From a candidate division Zixibacteria bacterium 4484_93 (lineage in GTDB: Bacteria > UBP14 > UBA6098 > 4484-93), in assembly GCA_002085385.1 (NCBI GenBank), contig NATO01000041.1, forward strand, positions 1 to 11,899: a DNA stretch of 11,899 bases, read 5' to 3'. Both the position numbers and the translations under genes were made by a program. The notes under the pieces are model-generated. The model made no database searches. It saw only the letters and a list, made by a program, of their open reading frames with translations, and was not told the DNA's origin. Shown piece after piece: positions 1 through 7,873 of the stretch (position 1 is its first letter; every line of letters begins with the position of its first letter).

Positions 1-66
1 GTCTATCTTTACAGAGTGATAGCCGACGATTTTCGTGAAACCAAGAAAATGGTACTTATCAAATAA
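1..66 (+). CDS. C-terminal end of an exported protein with a FlgD/T9SS-like sorting tail (partial)
   Basis: Only the last 21 codons are present, in frame 1, ending at TAA 64-66. The peptide reads VYLYRVIADDFRETKKMVLIK. This is the usual ending of FlgD-like Ig domains and type IX secretion C-terminal domains in FCB-group bacteria: a 'GVYxYRL' strand, a turn, then 'xxKKMxLxK'. The 15-base gap to the next start suggests co-transcription with the Ig-repeat gene, which has a related tail. The rest of the protein lies outside the window, so its function cannot be named. Confidence rests on the tail pattern and the clean stop placed just before a ribosome binding site. Confidence 0.7.
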   Translation, partial: VYLYRVIADDFRETKKMVLIK

Positions 67-81
67 ATAAAGAGGGGCAGA

Positions 82-2616
82 ATGAAGATAACAAGAGAAA
101 TACCGTTGGTTATGCTTATTGTTCTGGCAGTTAGTGTGTCGGTCTTTGCTCAAGCTGCTCCGACACTTCTGCTTGAGCCCGACTACACAGAGGGGACAAC
201 CAACACCATCTGCTGGACACTCCCTGAGGGACATCCAACGATAAGTGCTTATGAGCTTCAGGTCTCATCCACCGGAGAATTCCCCGATTCAACCGACCCA
301 GGCTTCTCCATCTGGCCCATACCTGCCACCGAGGTCCCTGATAACTGCTTCGAGGTAGGAGTTGACCTGCTCGATGGAATATCGGCAGATGACCCACTCC
401 GCGATGGCGTCGAATACTGCTACCGCATCCGATACAGATATGTCACAGGCACCGAGGAATATGGCTTTAGCCCCTGGTCGGACACTGTCTGCTCCACACA
501 GGATGACACACCACCGGTGGTTTCTCCAGAGGATATCTGGATATGGACAAACAGGGCATCCCTTACTATAAACTTTACAGCTGAGGATGCCGTCTGCTCC
601 GGTGTTTCCACCGTCAAGCTTTACTACCGTCTCACCACAGGAGAAGACTGGAACTACTACGCTACATACGATGTTTCATCTGTTACTTCACCTATTGAAG
701 GCTTTATTGCCTTCAACTCTGCGGATGTTTCCGGTGATACTTACTATGAGTTTTTCCTCGCCGGCACGGATTCACTTGGCAATGAGTGGGAGCCCGATTC
801 CGAGCTCGATGAGGCTCAACTATGGACTCGATTTGACACGGTGAAGCCGACATCCTTTGTCATAGCAGATTCTGTCCTGCCATACTATACCGATATCGAC
901 ATTCCTATATATTATAGAGGCTCAGATACCGGTTCGCTTCCATCCGGCATCGACACGCTGAAGCTTGTGTATAGCTACCACGGCGAGGATGATACAGTTT
1001 ATAATATCAAGCGTTACGAGGGTGCGGCAGAGGTTTCTGATTCGATGCGCTTCGTCCCACCGAGAGGAGACGGAGAGTATCATATATACACAATGGCTGT
1101 GGACTCAGCAGGGAATATTGAGTTGATTGCCGATTATGACGCATTTTTCTATGTGGATACGAGAGCCCCTGAGATGATGCACGCCGTAGCACACGATATG
1201 ACCGACACTCCATCCTGGACAGAAGCGGTGGCTGAGCCGGGCTATGCCAATACCGAGGATATATATATTGACCCTGTTGACCCCACCGACCCGATAAACG
1301 GCGAGTATTTCGCCTCCGGTATAGATTCTGTCATAATTGCGACCGATGAGGCTCTCACGGAGAATGTAGCTCGACTTGACTACATAGGGGATGTGGACTA
1401 TCCCTACACACTCCCCGAGGGTGATGGGCTAAAGGATACCTATACGGCTATAAAGGATTCTGCAGGGAATGTGAGCGATGTTCACCATTCGGCAATATAC
1501 CTCGACACCCAGCCACCAGCATTGCTATCCGTTTCCGTTACCAGCCCATTTGGGGCGGATACAACCGCTTTCACCGCTGCAAACCTCGTCAACATAGTCC
1601 CCGATGGAACCGTTGGGGCACCTTACAAGATGTATCTAACCGAAGATTCGACCTCTATCGGCTCGATTCCGGCAGATGCCTGGCTCGATTTCTCTCTCAC
1701 AGCGACATTCGATTTCGATGATGCCTCAGCTCCAAACAGCTGGCTCAAGGTCTACTGTGTTGTGAAGGATAGTGCAGGCAGTCTGTCCAACATCGTTGTC
1801 GATTCTGTCTATTATGACCCTGCCGACCACAAGGAAATAGCTCTTCTGGGAATTCGGGATATAGATGGTCCCGACACCACAGGTCGTTTCACCGACAGTG
1901 TGCTCGTGGAACTTACCATAAGATATGGGAACGACATCGATTCTATGTTCATCACCGATGACCGCTCAGCCGACACGGTGAGGGTGCGCCTGCCGTATAT
2001 AAGCCTTCCCGAGACAACGATAGTATTCGAGTATGAGATATCGCATCCTGAGGCGGACAATCGTGATAGGTGGATAAGTATCTGTGGTCTCGATACAGGC
2101 GACCCGCTTCATCCGACAGCCTGGGACAGCCTGAGTATCTTCCTCGACCTGACTAATCCCCGCCTTCCGAGCATATCGACAAGGGATATAACGACCGAGT
2201 TCTCATACGCCGACACATCCGAGGTTGCAGATGCCGGCTGGACGAACGATGAGCATATAAAGGTATATTTCAACGACCCGACAGATATTGAAGGCTCTGG
2301 AATTTACTGGTATAAACTCCGCTGCGAGTCTGCCGAGGAGGATGGAGAGTATTCCCCATTCGTTCACTTCGACCTGACAGCAGGCGATGGAACCAAGTAT
2401 GTCCAGGGCTGGGTACAGGACTCCGCGGGGAACTGGTCGAGCCCATTCGATGAGGGAGCTACATCGATCATTACACTCGATACCCACGACCCATCCATTA
2501 TATCGGTGCAGTTGAAGGATGCAACGAGTGGCTCATACGATTACACCGATTCACCCGACATCATCGTTGAGCTGTCCGGTGAGGACGGCGAGCTTAAACA
2601 TCAGGAGAAAAGATAG
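82..2616 (+). CDS. Giant secreted Ig-like repeat protein, N-terminal part (interrupted by a frameshift)
   Basis: This is the N-terminal 844 residues of what was probably one surface or secreted protein continuing in the gene at 2616. Residues 1-23 form a Sec signal peptide with likely cleavage after VFA. Residues 28-140 resemble a fibronectin III domain and hold four cysteines (C44, C89, C113, C137) that could pair as disulfides. From residue 141 come Ig-like modules of about 100-117 residues. Most have a 'DTxxP' junction (near 252, 359, 475, 690, 800) and a 'D-S-A-G-N' turn near the end of the module (340, 459, 563, 780). The last module starts near residue 802, loses homology after 'ELSGEDGEL' and stops after an unrelated HQEKR tail. 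The start ATG has AGAGGGG at 71-77. Such proteins commonly act as adhesins, stalks or enzyme scaffolds, and no catalytic motif is visible. The module architecture is clear; the biological role is unknown. Confidence 0.85.
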   Translation: MKITREIPLVMLIVLAVSVSVFAQAAPTLLLEPDYTEGTTNTICWTLPEGHPTISAYELQVSSTGEFPDSTDPGFSIWPIPATEVPDNCFEVGVDLLDGISADDPLRDGVEYCYRIRYRYVTGTEEYGFSPWSDTVCSTQDDTPPVVSPEDIWIWTNRASLTINFTAEDAVCSGVSTVKLYYRLTTGEDWNYYATYDVSSVTSPIEGFIAFNSADVSGDTYYEFFLAGTDSLGNEWEPDSELDEAQLWTRFDTVKPTSFVIADSVLPYYTDIDIPIYYRGSDTGSLPSGIDTLKLVYSYHGEDDTVYNIKRYEGAAEVSDSMRFVPPRGDGEYHIYTMAVDSAGNIELIADYDAFFYVDTRAPEMMHAVAHDMTDTPSWTEAVAEPGYANTEDIYIDPVDPTDPINGEYFASGIDSVIIATDEALTENVARLDYIGDVDYPYTLPEGDGLKDTYTAIKDSAGNVSDVHHSAIYLDTQPPALLSVSVTSPFGADTTAFTAANLVNIVPDGTVGAPYKMYLTEDSTSIGSIPADAWLDFSLTATFDFDDASAPNSWLKVYCVVKDSAGSLSNIVVDSVYYDPADHKEIALLGIRDIDGPDTTGRFTDSVLVELTIRYGNDIDSMFITDDRSADTVRVRLPYISLPETTIVFEYEISHPEADNRDRWISICGLDTGDPLHPTAWDSLSIFLDLTNPRLPSISTRDITTEFSYADTSEVADAGWTNDEHIKVYFNDPTDIEGSGIYWYKLRCESAEEDGEYSPFVHFDLTAGDGTKYVQGWVQDSAGNWSSPFDEGATSIITLDTHDPSIISVQLKDATSGSYDYTDSPDIIVELSGEDGELKHQEKR
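2590..2616 (+). pseudogene. Frame break in the Ig-repeat gene
   Basis: The upstream frame reads GEL-KHQEKR-stop (TAG 2614-2616). In the downstream frame, homology already starts before the GTG: 'TSGEKIVYVALKDRAGN' is encoded from 2598, just after a TAA at 2595-2597. A -1 shift between about 2593 and 2600 would join the frames into a protein of about 1,521 residues. The joined module would still be too short: complete modules have about 40-50 residues, including an 'ISE..F....W.PF' block, between the first core strand and the 'GEKxVY' strand, and only a few remain here. This suggests a deletion of length 3n+1, roughly 100 bases, either in the genome or as an assembly error among repeats. Confidence 0.7.
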
Positions 2617-2618
2617 TG
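2603..2618 (+). promoter_or_regulatory. Possible restart site: AGGAG, then overlapping TAG/GTG
   Basis: AGGAG at 2603-2607 stands 8 bases before GTG 2616-2618, and that GTG shares its G with the TAG stop of the upstream frame (TAGTG). This is a workable layout for termination-reinitiation, so some ribosomes could translate the downstream half. The site may be accidental, because the same bases encode the conserved 'SGEK' residues of the Ig module in the downstream frame. Confidence 0.4.
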
Positions 2619-4646
2619 TATGTCGCACTGAAGGATAGAGCAGGGAACATAAGTCTGCTCGATTCCTCATCCATTGTTTATCTGAGAGGCGCTCGCTTCG
2701 AGTTCACACTGTTCGATTACGATTCACCTGTGCTGGATTCTATCTATGCCAACAACAATGTTGTAAAGGCTCGCTTCAACATTCCACCTTCCGCTCCCCC
2801 ACCCGGGTATTATTATCTCTCCGAGAGCTTCGTCGAGGATATAGACACAATCGAGTGGTGGATTCCGTTCCCAGCGGATGGGGAGACTACATACACATTC
2901 TCTGATGTCTCCGAGGGAGAGAAGCTTGTATATGGTTGGGTGAAATCGGTCTCCGGAGAGGTGTCGCCCCCCGAGAGTGCAAGTATTGTGCTGGATAAAA
3001 CAGCACCCGAGCTTGTATCAGGATTTGTCTGCGTCGATACGACAACCGTTGAGCATTTCCCCGATATATTCTTTGCCGATTCTCTATGGTCGAATTCGCC
3101 CTATATCTGGGCAGTGTTCGGCGATATCGAGGATAACCTCTCCGGTGTCGACTCGCTCCGCTTCTGGGGAAGTATCGAGGATTCACTATGGTATCAGGAA
3201 CTGGAGTTTGCCGTGAGTGGTGATACCCTCTCGTTCGACTACGACCCTGCAATCGACACGATAAACCTCGTTCTCAGATACGATACAACCGAAGCATCCC
3301 GCCCTGTTGGGATTGCAGCGAGAGACTCAGCGGACAACTGGGGGAACAATCTCGACTTCAACTCACTTATCGTTGCCGATATGAATCTCGATATGCTTCC
3401 ACCGGTTATAGATTTCACGCAGGATGGTGAGAGCATCGATTCCATCGTCACGGTTAACCCACTGACCGTTGATATTCGTATGCTCGACAGACCTGCTCCT
3501 GGCTTCATATCGAGGGTATATTTCTGGGCAGATGAACTGCACGATACCGTGCTCGTTCGTGCCGATTCAACCTGGGCAGGAAGCGAGATAGTTCCTGTTC
3601 CGTTCGGACTGCACGACCTCATAACACCAGATAGATTATACCACATCTATGCGCTTGCCGTCGACTCTGCCGGGAACCCATCGAATATCGACACGCTGAA
3701 GATGTGGGTTGTCCCCGAGACACTCACATACAATTTCGTTCTTTTCGATATGGTTGATACGACCGATTCGGAGTTCACGAACAACCAGACGGCAAGGGTT
3801 GTGATATTCAGCGACCTCGATGCCGCCCCTGACTCGATGAGGATAAGCGAGGATAGGCGCTTCAGAGGCGTCAGATGGGTGCCGTTCAGCTACTCCGATT
3901 CGACATATACCTTTTCCACATCGGTAAATGAGCCGAAGACAGTGTATTGCCAGATAATGCAGGGTATCTATCCGAGCGGAGTAGATAGTGCAACAATAGT
4001 TCTCGATACGGTTCCACCGACAGTTGATAGAATTCGCGTTATGGACGCCACAACCGATGACGAGAACTGGTCGGATGATTGTCGCGTGAAGATAGTCATC
4101 GAAGAAGCAGCGGATACCCCACCGGGAGAGGTTGCGGCACTGCTTGTCTCGGAGAGCGAGGACTTCTCTGTGAACCGCCAGATACTGCCTTTCACACTCG
4201 ATGACCCTACGGTCTATTATACCTGCCAGGAGCAAAAATACATCCCGGAATCCGGAGGAACATCGGGAGACGAGAGAACGATATATGCTCGTGTGCTCGA
4301 TAGAGCCGAGAACTCATCCGGGACTGTGACAGACAACATCATTATCGATGTGGAGAAGGCGGAGGTATCCAATTTCCCCAATCCGTTCGACCCGAACACT
4401 GGAACAGCAACAATAAGAATAAAAGCAGGTTCTCCCGGAGAGAAGGCAGATGTGAAGCTCTTCGATGCCTTCGGGAACCTCGTTTGGTCAAAAGAGATAA
4501 ACCTGACCGAGCGTCTGACCGACATTACCTGGGACGGCAAAAATGATAAAGGTGATGTCGTCGGCAACGGCGGATATATCTGTGTTGTTAAGATAGGTAA
4601 CGACATTTACAGACACAAGATAGCTGTCTGGAAGGGAACAGAATAG
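2616..4646 (+). CDS. Giant secreted Ig-like repeat protein, C-terminal part with FlgD/T9SS-like tail
   Basis: This 676-codon frame from GTG 2616 has no signal peptide and begins inside an Ig fold: residues 2-12 complete the 'VYVALKDRAGN' strand of the module broken upstream. Five further modules follow (about 28-128, 129-259, 260-367, 368-466, 467-583), with junctions such as 'LDKTAPE', 'LDMLPP' and 'LDTVPP' and 'DSAGN' or 'DRAEN' turns. Residues 584-676 form a FlgD-type Ig/sorting-like domain: 'NFPNPFDP' at 586-593, 'VKLFDAFGNLVW', 'ITWDGKNDKGDVV' and a final strand pair. In FCB bacteria this tail commonly directs type IX export or surface anchoring. Without a signal peptide this half could not reach the periplasm by the Sec route alone. 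It is therefore either the 3' half of a frameshifted gene or, less likely, a coupled second cistron. Confidence 0.8.
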   Translation: MYVALKDRAGNISLLDSSSIVYLRGARFEFTLFDYDSPVLDSIYANNNVVKARFNIPPSAPPPGYYYLSESFVEDIDTIEWWIPFPADGETTYTFSDVSEGEKLVYGWVKSVSGEVSPPESASIVLDKTAPELVSGFVCVDTTTVEHFPDIFFADSLWSNSPYIWAVFGDIEDNLSGVDSLRFWGSIEDSLWYQELEFAVSGDTLSFDYDPAIDTINLVLRYDTTEASRPVGIAARDSADNWGNNLDFNSLIVADMNLDMLPPVIDFTQDGESIDSIVTVNPLTVDIRMLDRPAPGFISRVYFWADELHDTVLVRADSTWAGSEIVPVPFGLHDLITPDRLYHIYALAVDSAGNPSNIDTLKMWVVPETLTYNFVLFDMVDTTDSEFTNNQTARVVIFSDLDAAPDSMRISEDRRFRGVRWVPFSYSDSTYTFSTSVNEPKTVYCQIMQGIYPSGVDSATIVLDTVPPTVDRIRVMDATTDDENWSDDCRVKIVIEEAADTPPGEVAALLVSESEDFSVNRQILPFTLDDPTVYYTCQEQKYIPESGGTSGDERTIYARVLDRAENSSGTVTDNIIIDVEKAEVSNFPNPFDPNTGTATIRIKAGSPGEKADVKLFDAFGNLVWSKEINLTERLTDITWDGKNDKGDVVGNGGYICVVKIGNDIYRHKIAVWKGTE

Positions 4647-4671
4647 CCACAAAAACCTAAGGGGTATAGAT

Positions 4672-6495
4672 ATGATAAAATCTGTGAAGTTCCTGACGCT
4701 GATACTCCTGGCGACACTGGTTTTGTCTTCCCAGGGATATTGCAGTGAGGGAAGTGCTGGCCAGCCGGGCGAGTTCCTCCGATGGGGTGTTGGAGCGAGA
4801 GCTCTCGGTATGGGTAGGGCATATTCCTGCATATCCTCGGGTGGAGATGCCCTCGTCTGGAACCCCGCAGGACTTGCCTCCACCGAGCGCTGGGAGTTCT
4901 CCTTTATGCACTCGATGCTCTATCTCGACTCACGCTACAACTTCGCATCATTTGCCTACCCGACAAAGAAGCTGGGGGTGTTTGCTCTCGGATACACGAA
5001 CCTTGGGATGAGCAATTTTGACGGGCGCGATGAGCATAATCTCCCCACAGGTGACTTTTCCTTGATGAAACAGGCGATATACGCAGGATATGGCAGATAC
5101 CTCTGGCACAAACGGGTACGGGTCGGTCTCTCGACAAAGTTCCTGCTTGAGAATATGAACAATGAGTCTGCATCCGGCTGGGGAGGAGTCGACCTCGGAG
5201 TTATCACAAAGGATATATCAGGAGTGCGACTTGCTCTCGGTATATTCAACCTCGGGGCATCTGAGATTCAGGGAGAGAATATCCCTATGGGGATAAGAGC
5301 GGGCTTAAGCTATCTTTTATTCAAGAAGTTAAGATTAACATCCGATATCGACATCATATCCGGGCGCTCGATATTCCCACGGTTCGGTGCGGAGTATAAG
5401 TTCTCAAGGTTTTTCCGTCTCCGGGCAGGATACGATGGGAATGAGCTCTCAACCGGGCTCGGTTTTGCCTTCGACCGTTTCGGTGGACTGGATCTCAAGG
5501 GGAAACAGACAACAGTCGACTATGCTGTCGGTCTTATGAACCCTGCTGGAAACGATTACGCAAGGGTATCCTTTGCCATCAAGGGATCTGAGCCCGAGTA
5601 TTTTGCGGAGCTCGACACAGTCTCTGACCCCTGCACGCGATTGTCCGACTTCGAGTTGCTGCTCGACAAGGATGGGCTAACCGGAGCAAGGGCAAATCTC
5701 ATCTTCGGATATTGCTCGTTCCGATACCAGTGGTTGGAAGCACCGCTCTCTGCCAGTCCATCCTTCTCTGATGCTTGTTATTACTTCAATCAAGCCTACC
5801 AGGGAAAGTTCGGCGACAACTGGAAGAACGAGCTGCTCACCATCCCTGAGGCAATGCTTTACTTCAGTCAGAAAACTCACTATATGTATGCCGAAAGCTA
5901 TATGCACAAGAAAGGTTGCACCCCGGAAACGCGCCAGCTCATCGAAGACCTGATATTCGTTGGCGGTGATAGCGTCCAGTATGATGTTAGACTGCAGTTC
6001 GACCTGGCTCATACACTTTACAAACTCGGCAAGCTGGATTCTGCGAAGGTAATATTCAAGAAGATAATAGCTGACGAGGATAATGTGATAGAGCGTCCCT
6101 GCGCACTTTTCATTATGGCAGAGATGCTCAAAGACGGCTCCGATGAAGACAAGGAAGAGGCTCTGGGATACCTCAATGAGATTACATCCGAGTATCAGAT
6201 GGGCTTCTACGATGAGGAGCTTGAGCGGCTCTCCTACCCGATGTTTCCGAAGAAGTTCAAGGACAATACCATAGCGGATGACGCACAGCTTATGATAGCA
6301 GATATCAAACATTCCTTCGGTGGTGAGAAGGCTACCAGAGAAGCCCTTGCGGAATACATAAAGCTGTATCTGCTCTATCCTGACCTCTCGGTCGAGAACC
6401 TGAAGCTGGCTCTCGAGGGTGCTGCTACCTGTTTTGAGGAGCTTGGTATGCCTGATATGGCAAGCAGATTAAGGGAAAAGGCTAACAGAATATAA
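4672..6495 (+). CDS. PorV/PorQ-like outer-membrane barrel fused to a helical TPR-like domain
   Basis: The product has 607 residues. Residues 1-24 are a signal peptide. Residues 32-305 match the PorV/PorQ (UPF0164) outer-membrane family: 'GVGARALGMGRAY' near 39-51 and 'GDALVWNPAGLAS' at 58-70, followed by alternating amphipathic strands and Gly/aromatic turns such as 'YAGYGRYLW' and 'FGAEYKFSRFFRLRAGY'. In Bacteroidota, PorV is the type IX secretion component that carries substrates with sorting tails to the attachment complex. Residues 316-607 are mostly helical, with TPR-like pairs such as 'DLAHTLYKLGKLDSAKVIFKKII' split over 444-466 and a matching pair near 555-600. This domain is extra compared with ordinary PorV, which is only about 300-400 residues long. 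It probably faces the periplasm and binds a partner. The start has TAAGGGG at 4658-4664. Its place between sorting-tail proteins and a proton motor suggests an export or assembly role. The family call is strong; the role is inferred. Confidence 0.82.
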   Translation: MIKSVKFLTLILLATLVLSSQGYCSEGSAGQPGEFLRWGVGARALGMGRAYSCISSGGDALVWNPAGLASTERWEFSFMHSMLYLDSRYNFASFAYPTKKLGVFALGYTNLGMSNFDGRDEHNLPTGDFSLMKQAIYAGYGRYLWHKRVRVGLSTKFLLENMNNESASGWGGVDLGVITKDISGVRLALGIFNLGASEIQGENIPMGIRAGLSYLLFKKLRLTSDIDIISGRSIFPRFGAEYKFSRFFRLRAGYDGNELSTGLGFAFDRFGGLDLKGKQTTVDYAVGLMNPAGNDYARVSFAIKGSEPEYFAELDTVSDPCTRLSDFELLLDKDGLTGARANLIFGYCSFRYQWLEAPLSASPSFSDACYYFNQAYQGKFGDNWKNELLTIPEAMLYFSQKTHYMYAESYMHKKGCTPETRQLIEDLIFVGGDSVQYDVRLQFDLAHTLYKLGKLDSAKVIFKKIIADEDNVIERPCALFIMAEMLKDGSDEDKEEALGYLNEITSEYQMGFYDEELERLSYPMFPKKFKDNTIADDAQLMIADIKHSFGGEKATREALAEYIKLYLLYPDLSVENLKLALEGAATCFEELGMPDMASRLREKANRI

Positions 6496-6514
6496 AAAAA
6501 CAAAAGGAGAAACG

Positions 6515-7861
6515 ATGAGAAACTTCTTGCTTCTGGTCGTGGCGTTTGTCGGGGTGATTTTCTTGCTCAACGGAGCAGAACCAGTTCTTGCACAGAAAAT
6601 GCCGGATTCCTTGCTCGTGCACATAGACAACATAAAGGAGGGCAAAGAAGGCGGGGAATTGACCCTGAATGTCACCTGGCTCCTTTATAAGAGCTCTTTC
6701 CACAAGAAGAGCGGAAAATACACATCTCCCACAGAGTTCAGGGATGAGTCATTAACTTACAAGGTCAGGGTCTACGCGGATTCTACCCTCAGCCAGCTTG
6801 TCAAGGAGAGCCCTGAGACGGCGGAGATGAATTATATGCTGACGGGACTCGATTTTGATGTGGACTACTGGATTCGAGTCGAGCCTGTGAACGCTGCCCT
6901 TCCCTCGAGGAGCGATTCCGCCCATGTAAGGGTGGCAAAGAGGGCTATCGGTGCAGCAGGAGAAAAAGGGAAAAAGAATATATTCTCGCGGTTCGTCGCC
7001 TTTACCAAGATGGGCGGTCCACGGATACTTATACCTATGTATATACTGGCTCTATTCGGGCTTCTCGTGGCTATACCGACAACCTGGTGGCGCCTCCGTC
7101 TCGCAAATATCTTCCCACCAAACAAAAGTAGTTTCTGGTATGGGGCTTTACCTACTGACAGAGAAGGGAAGACGGGTCTTGGTGAAAATGGGAACATATT
7201 TATGAAGGAAGTTGCCAAATACTGGATAGCAGCTCTGGAATCTATGGGGACAAATGTGGATAAATTCAAGTCTACCGATGATTTCCTGAAAGCGAGCCGG
7301 GATGAGGTAGAAACCATAAAGAAGAAGATGTGGCTCGATACCGGACTCCCCAATATCGATAAGGCGATTGCTGTCTGCAAAAACGGTGTCCCTGGAATGA
7401 AGTATCCCAAGCGCGTGGATGAGTACCCGATAACAAGGATATTTCTCGCTGCACTCGAGAATATTCGGAACAATACGAACGAATGGTGGACATCGCAGGA
7501 GGTCGACAGGGCAACGGAGAACACATCTGTCAAGGAGATAGATGCTCTTAAAGGCTGGTCCATCACAGCCTTATGGGCTATCGGTTCGGTCGAGCCGATG
7601 CTCGGACTATTCGGAACGGTGGTCGGCATCAGGATGGCTTTTGTGCAGATACAGGAACAGATTGAAAGAAACCCCGATATTCAGACGACGAAGATTGTCC
7701 CCCAGCTGGCGAAAGGTATTCAGGTTGCACTTATCACTACGATTACAGGGCTCCTTATCGGGATTCCGTTTATGCTGATATATTACTATTATCGCGGCAA
7801 GATTGACTGGATATATTCCTGCTGGGAGAACATACTTATAGATATTACCAACAAGGCTTAG
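6515..7861 (+). CDS. MotA/TolQ/ExbB proton-channel protein with N-terminal FN3-like periplasmic domain
   Basis: The product has 448 residues, about twice the usual ExbB/TolQ size. Residues 1-26 are a signal peptide (cleavage after VLA). Residues 45-141 look like a fibronectin III domain ('LTLNVTWLLY', 'LTYKVRVYAD', 'YMLTGLDFDVDYWIRVEPVN'). The first membrane helix is near 170-190 and is followed by a cytoplasmic region of about 155 residues. Helix 2 (about 347-375) holds the signature 'VEPMLGLFGTVVGI'. Helix 3 (about 403-426) holds 'ALITTITGLLIGIP'. T368 and T409 align with the pore threonines of ExbB and TolQ. The topology fits the family: N-terminus in the periplasm, three helices, C-terminus in the cytoplasm. 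With the ExbD-like proteins encoded next it should form a proton-driven inner-membrane motor. AAGGAGA at 6504-6510 sets the start. The channel call is firm; the FN3 call is moderate. Confidence 0.9.
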   Translation: MRNFLLLVVAFVGVIFLLNGAEPVLAQKMPDSLLVHIDNIKEGKEGGELTLNVTWLLYKSSFHKKSGKYTSPTEFRDESLTYKVRVYADSTLSQLVKESPETAEMNYMLTGLDFDVDYWIRVEPVNAALPSRSDSAHVRVAKRAIGAAGEKGKKNIFSRFVAFTKMGGPRILIPMYILALFGLLVAIPTTWWRLRLANIFPPNKSSFWYGALPTDREGKTGLGENGNIFMKEVAKYWIAALESMGTNVDKFKSTDDFLKASRDEVETIKKKMWLDTGLPNIDKAIAVCKNGVPGMKYPKRVDEYPITRIFLAALENIRNNTNEWWTSQEVDRATENTSVKEIDALKGWSITALWAIGSVEPMLGLFGTVVGIRMAFVQIQEQIERNPDIQTTKIVPQLAKGIQVALITTITGLLIGIPFMLIYYYYRGKIDWIYSCWENILIDITNKA

Positions 7862-7873
7862 ACAGGGGAACCA

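Larger units (their letters stand above)
502..4364 (+). repeat. Array of about 12 divergent Ig-like modules (protein-level repeat)
   Basis: Successive modules of about 300-390 bases share the protein pattern 'DTxxP, core strand, ISE..F, W.PF, GEKxVYxxVxDxAGNxS'. They are strongly diverged from each other, and I saw no long identical DNA copies by eye. The array therefore looks old rather than a recent tandem expansion. The only incomplete module is the one spanning about 2485-2696. Confidence 0.65.

Noticed and set aside
2590..2600. Programmed -1 frameshift at CTTAAAC (2593-2599)
   Set aside because: The zero frame reads CTT-AAA-C, whereas a slippery heptamer would need C-TTA-AAC in register. 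The joined module would still lack its middle strands.
3239..4235. Minus-strand frames of 135 and 199 codons
   Set aside because: They are antisense to the Ig modules, whose repeated biased codons leave the opposite strand free of stops; no domain pattern is seen.
4365..4646. True flagellar hook protein FlgD
   Set aside because: Only the Ig-like tail is shared; the rest is a long Ig-repeat chain with an export signal, and no flagellar gene is nearby.
5677..6312. 211-codon minus-strand frame
   Set aside because: It is antisense to the TPR-like part of the PorV-like gene, with no recognisable domain and no independent gap or promoter.
6865..7629. 254-codon minus-strand frame
   Set aside because: It lies wholly inside the TolQ-like gene and shows no family motif; the plus frame encodes the conserved channel signature over the same bases.
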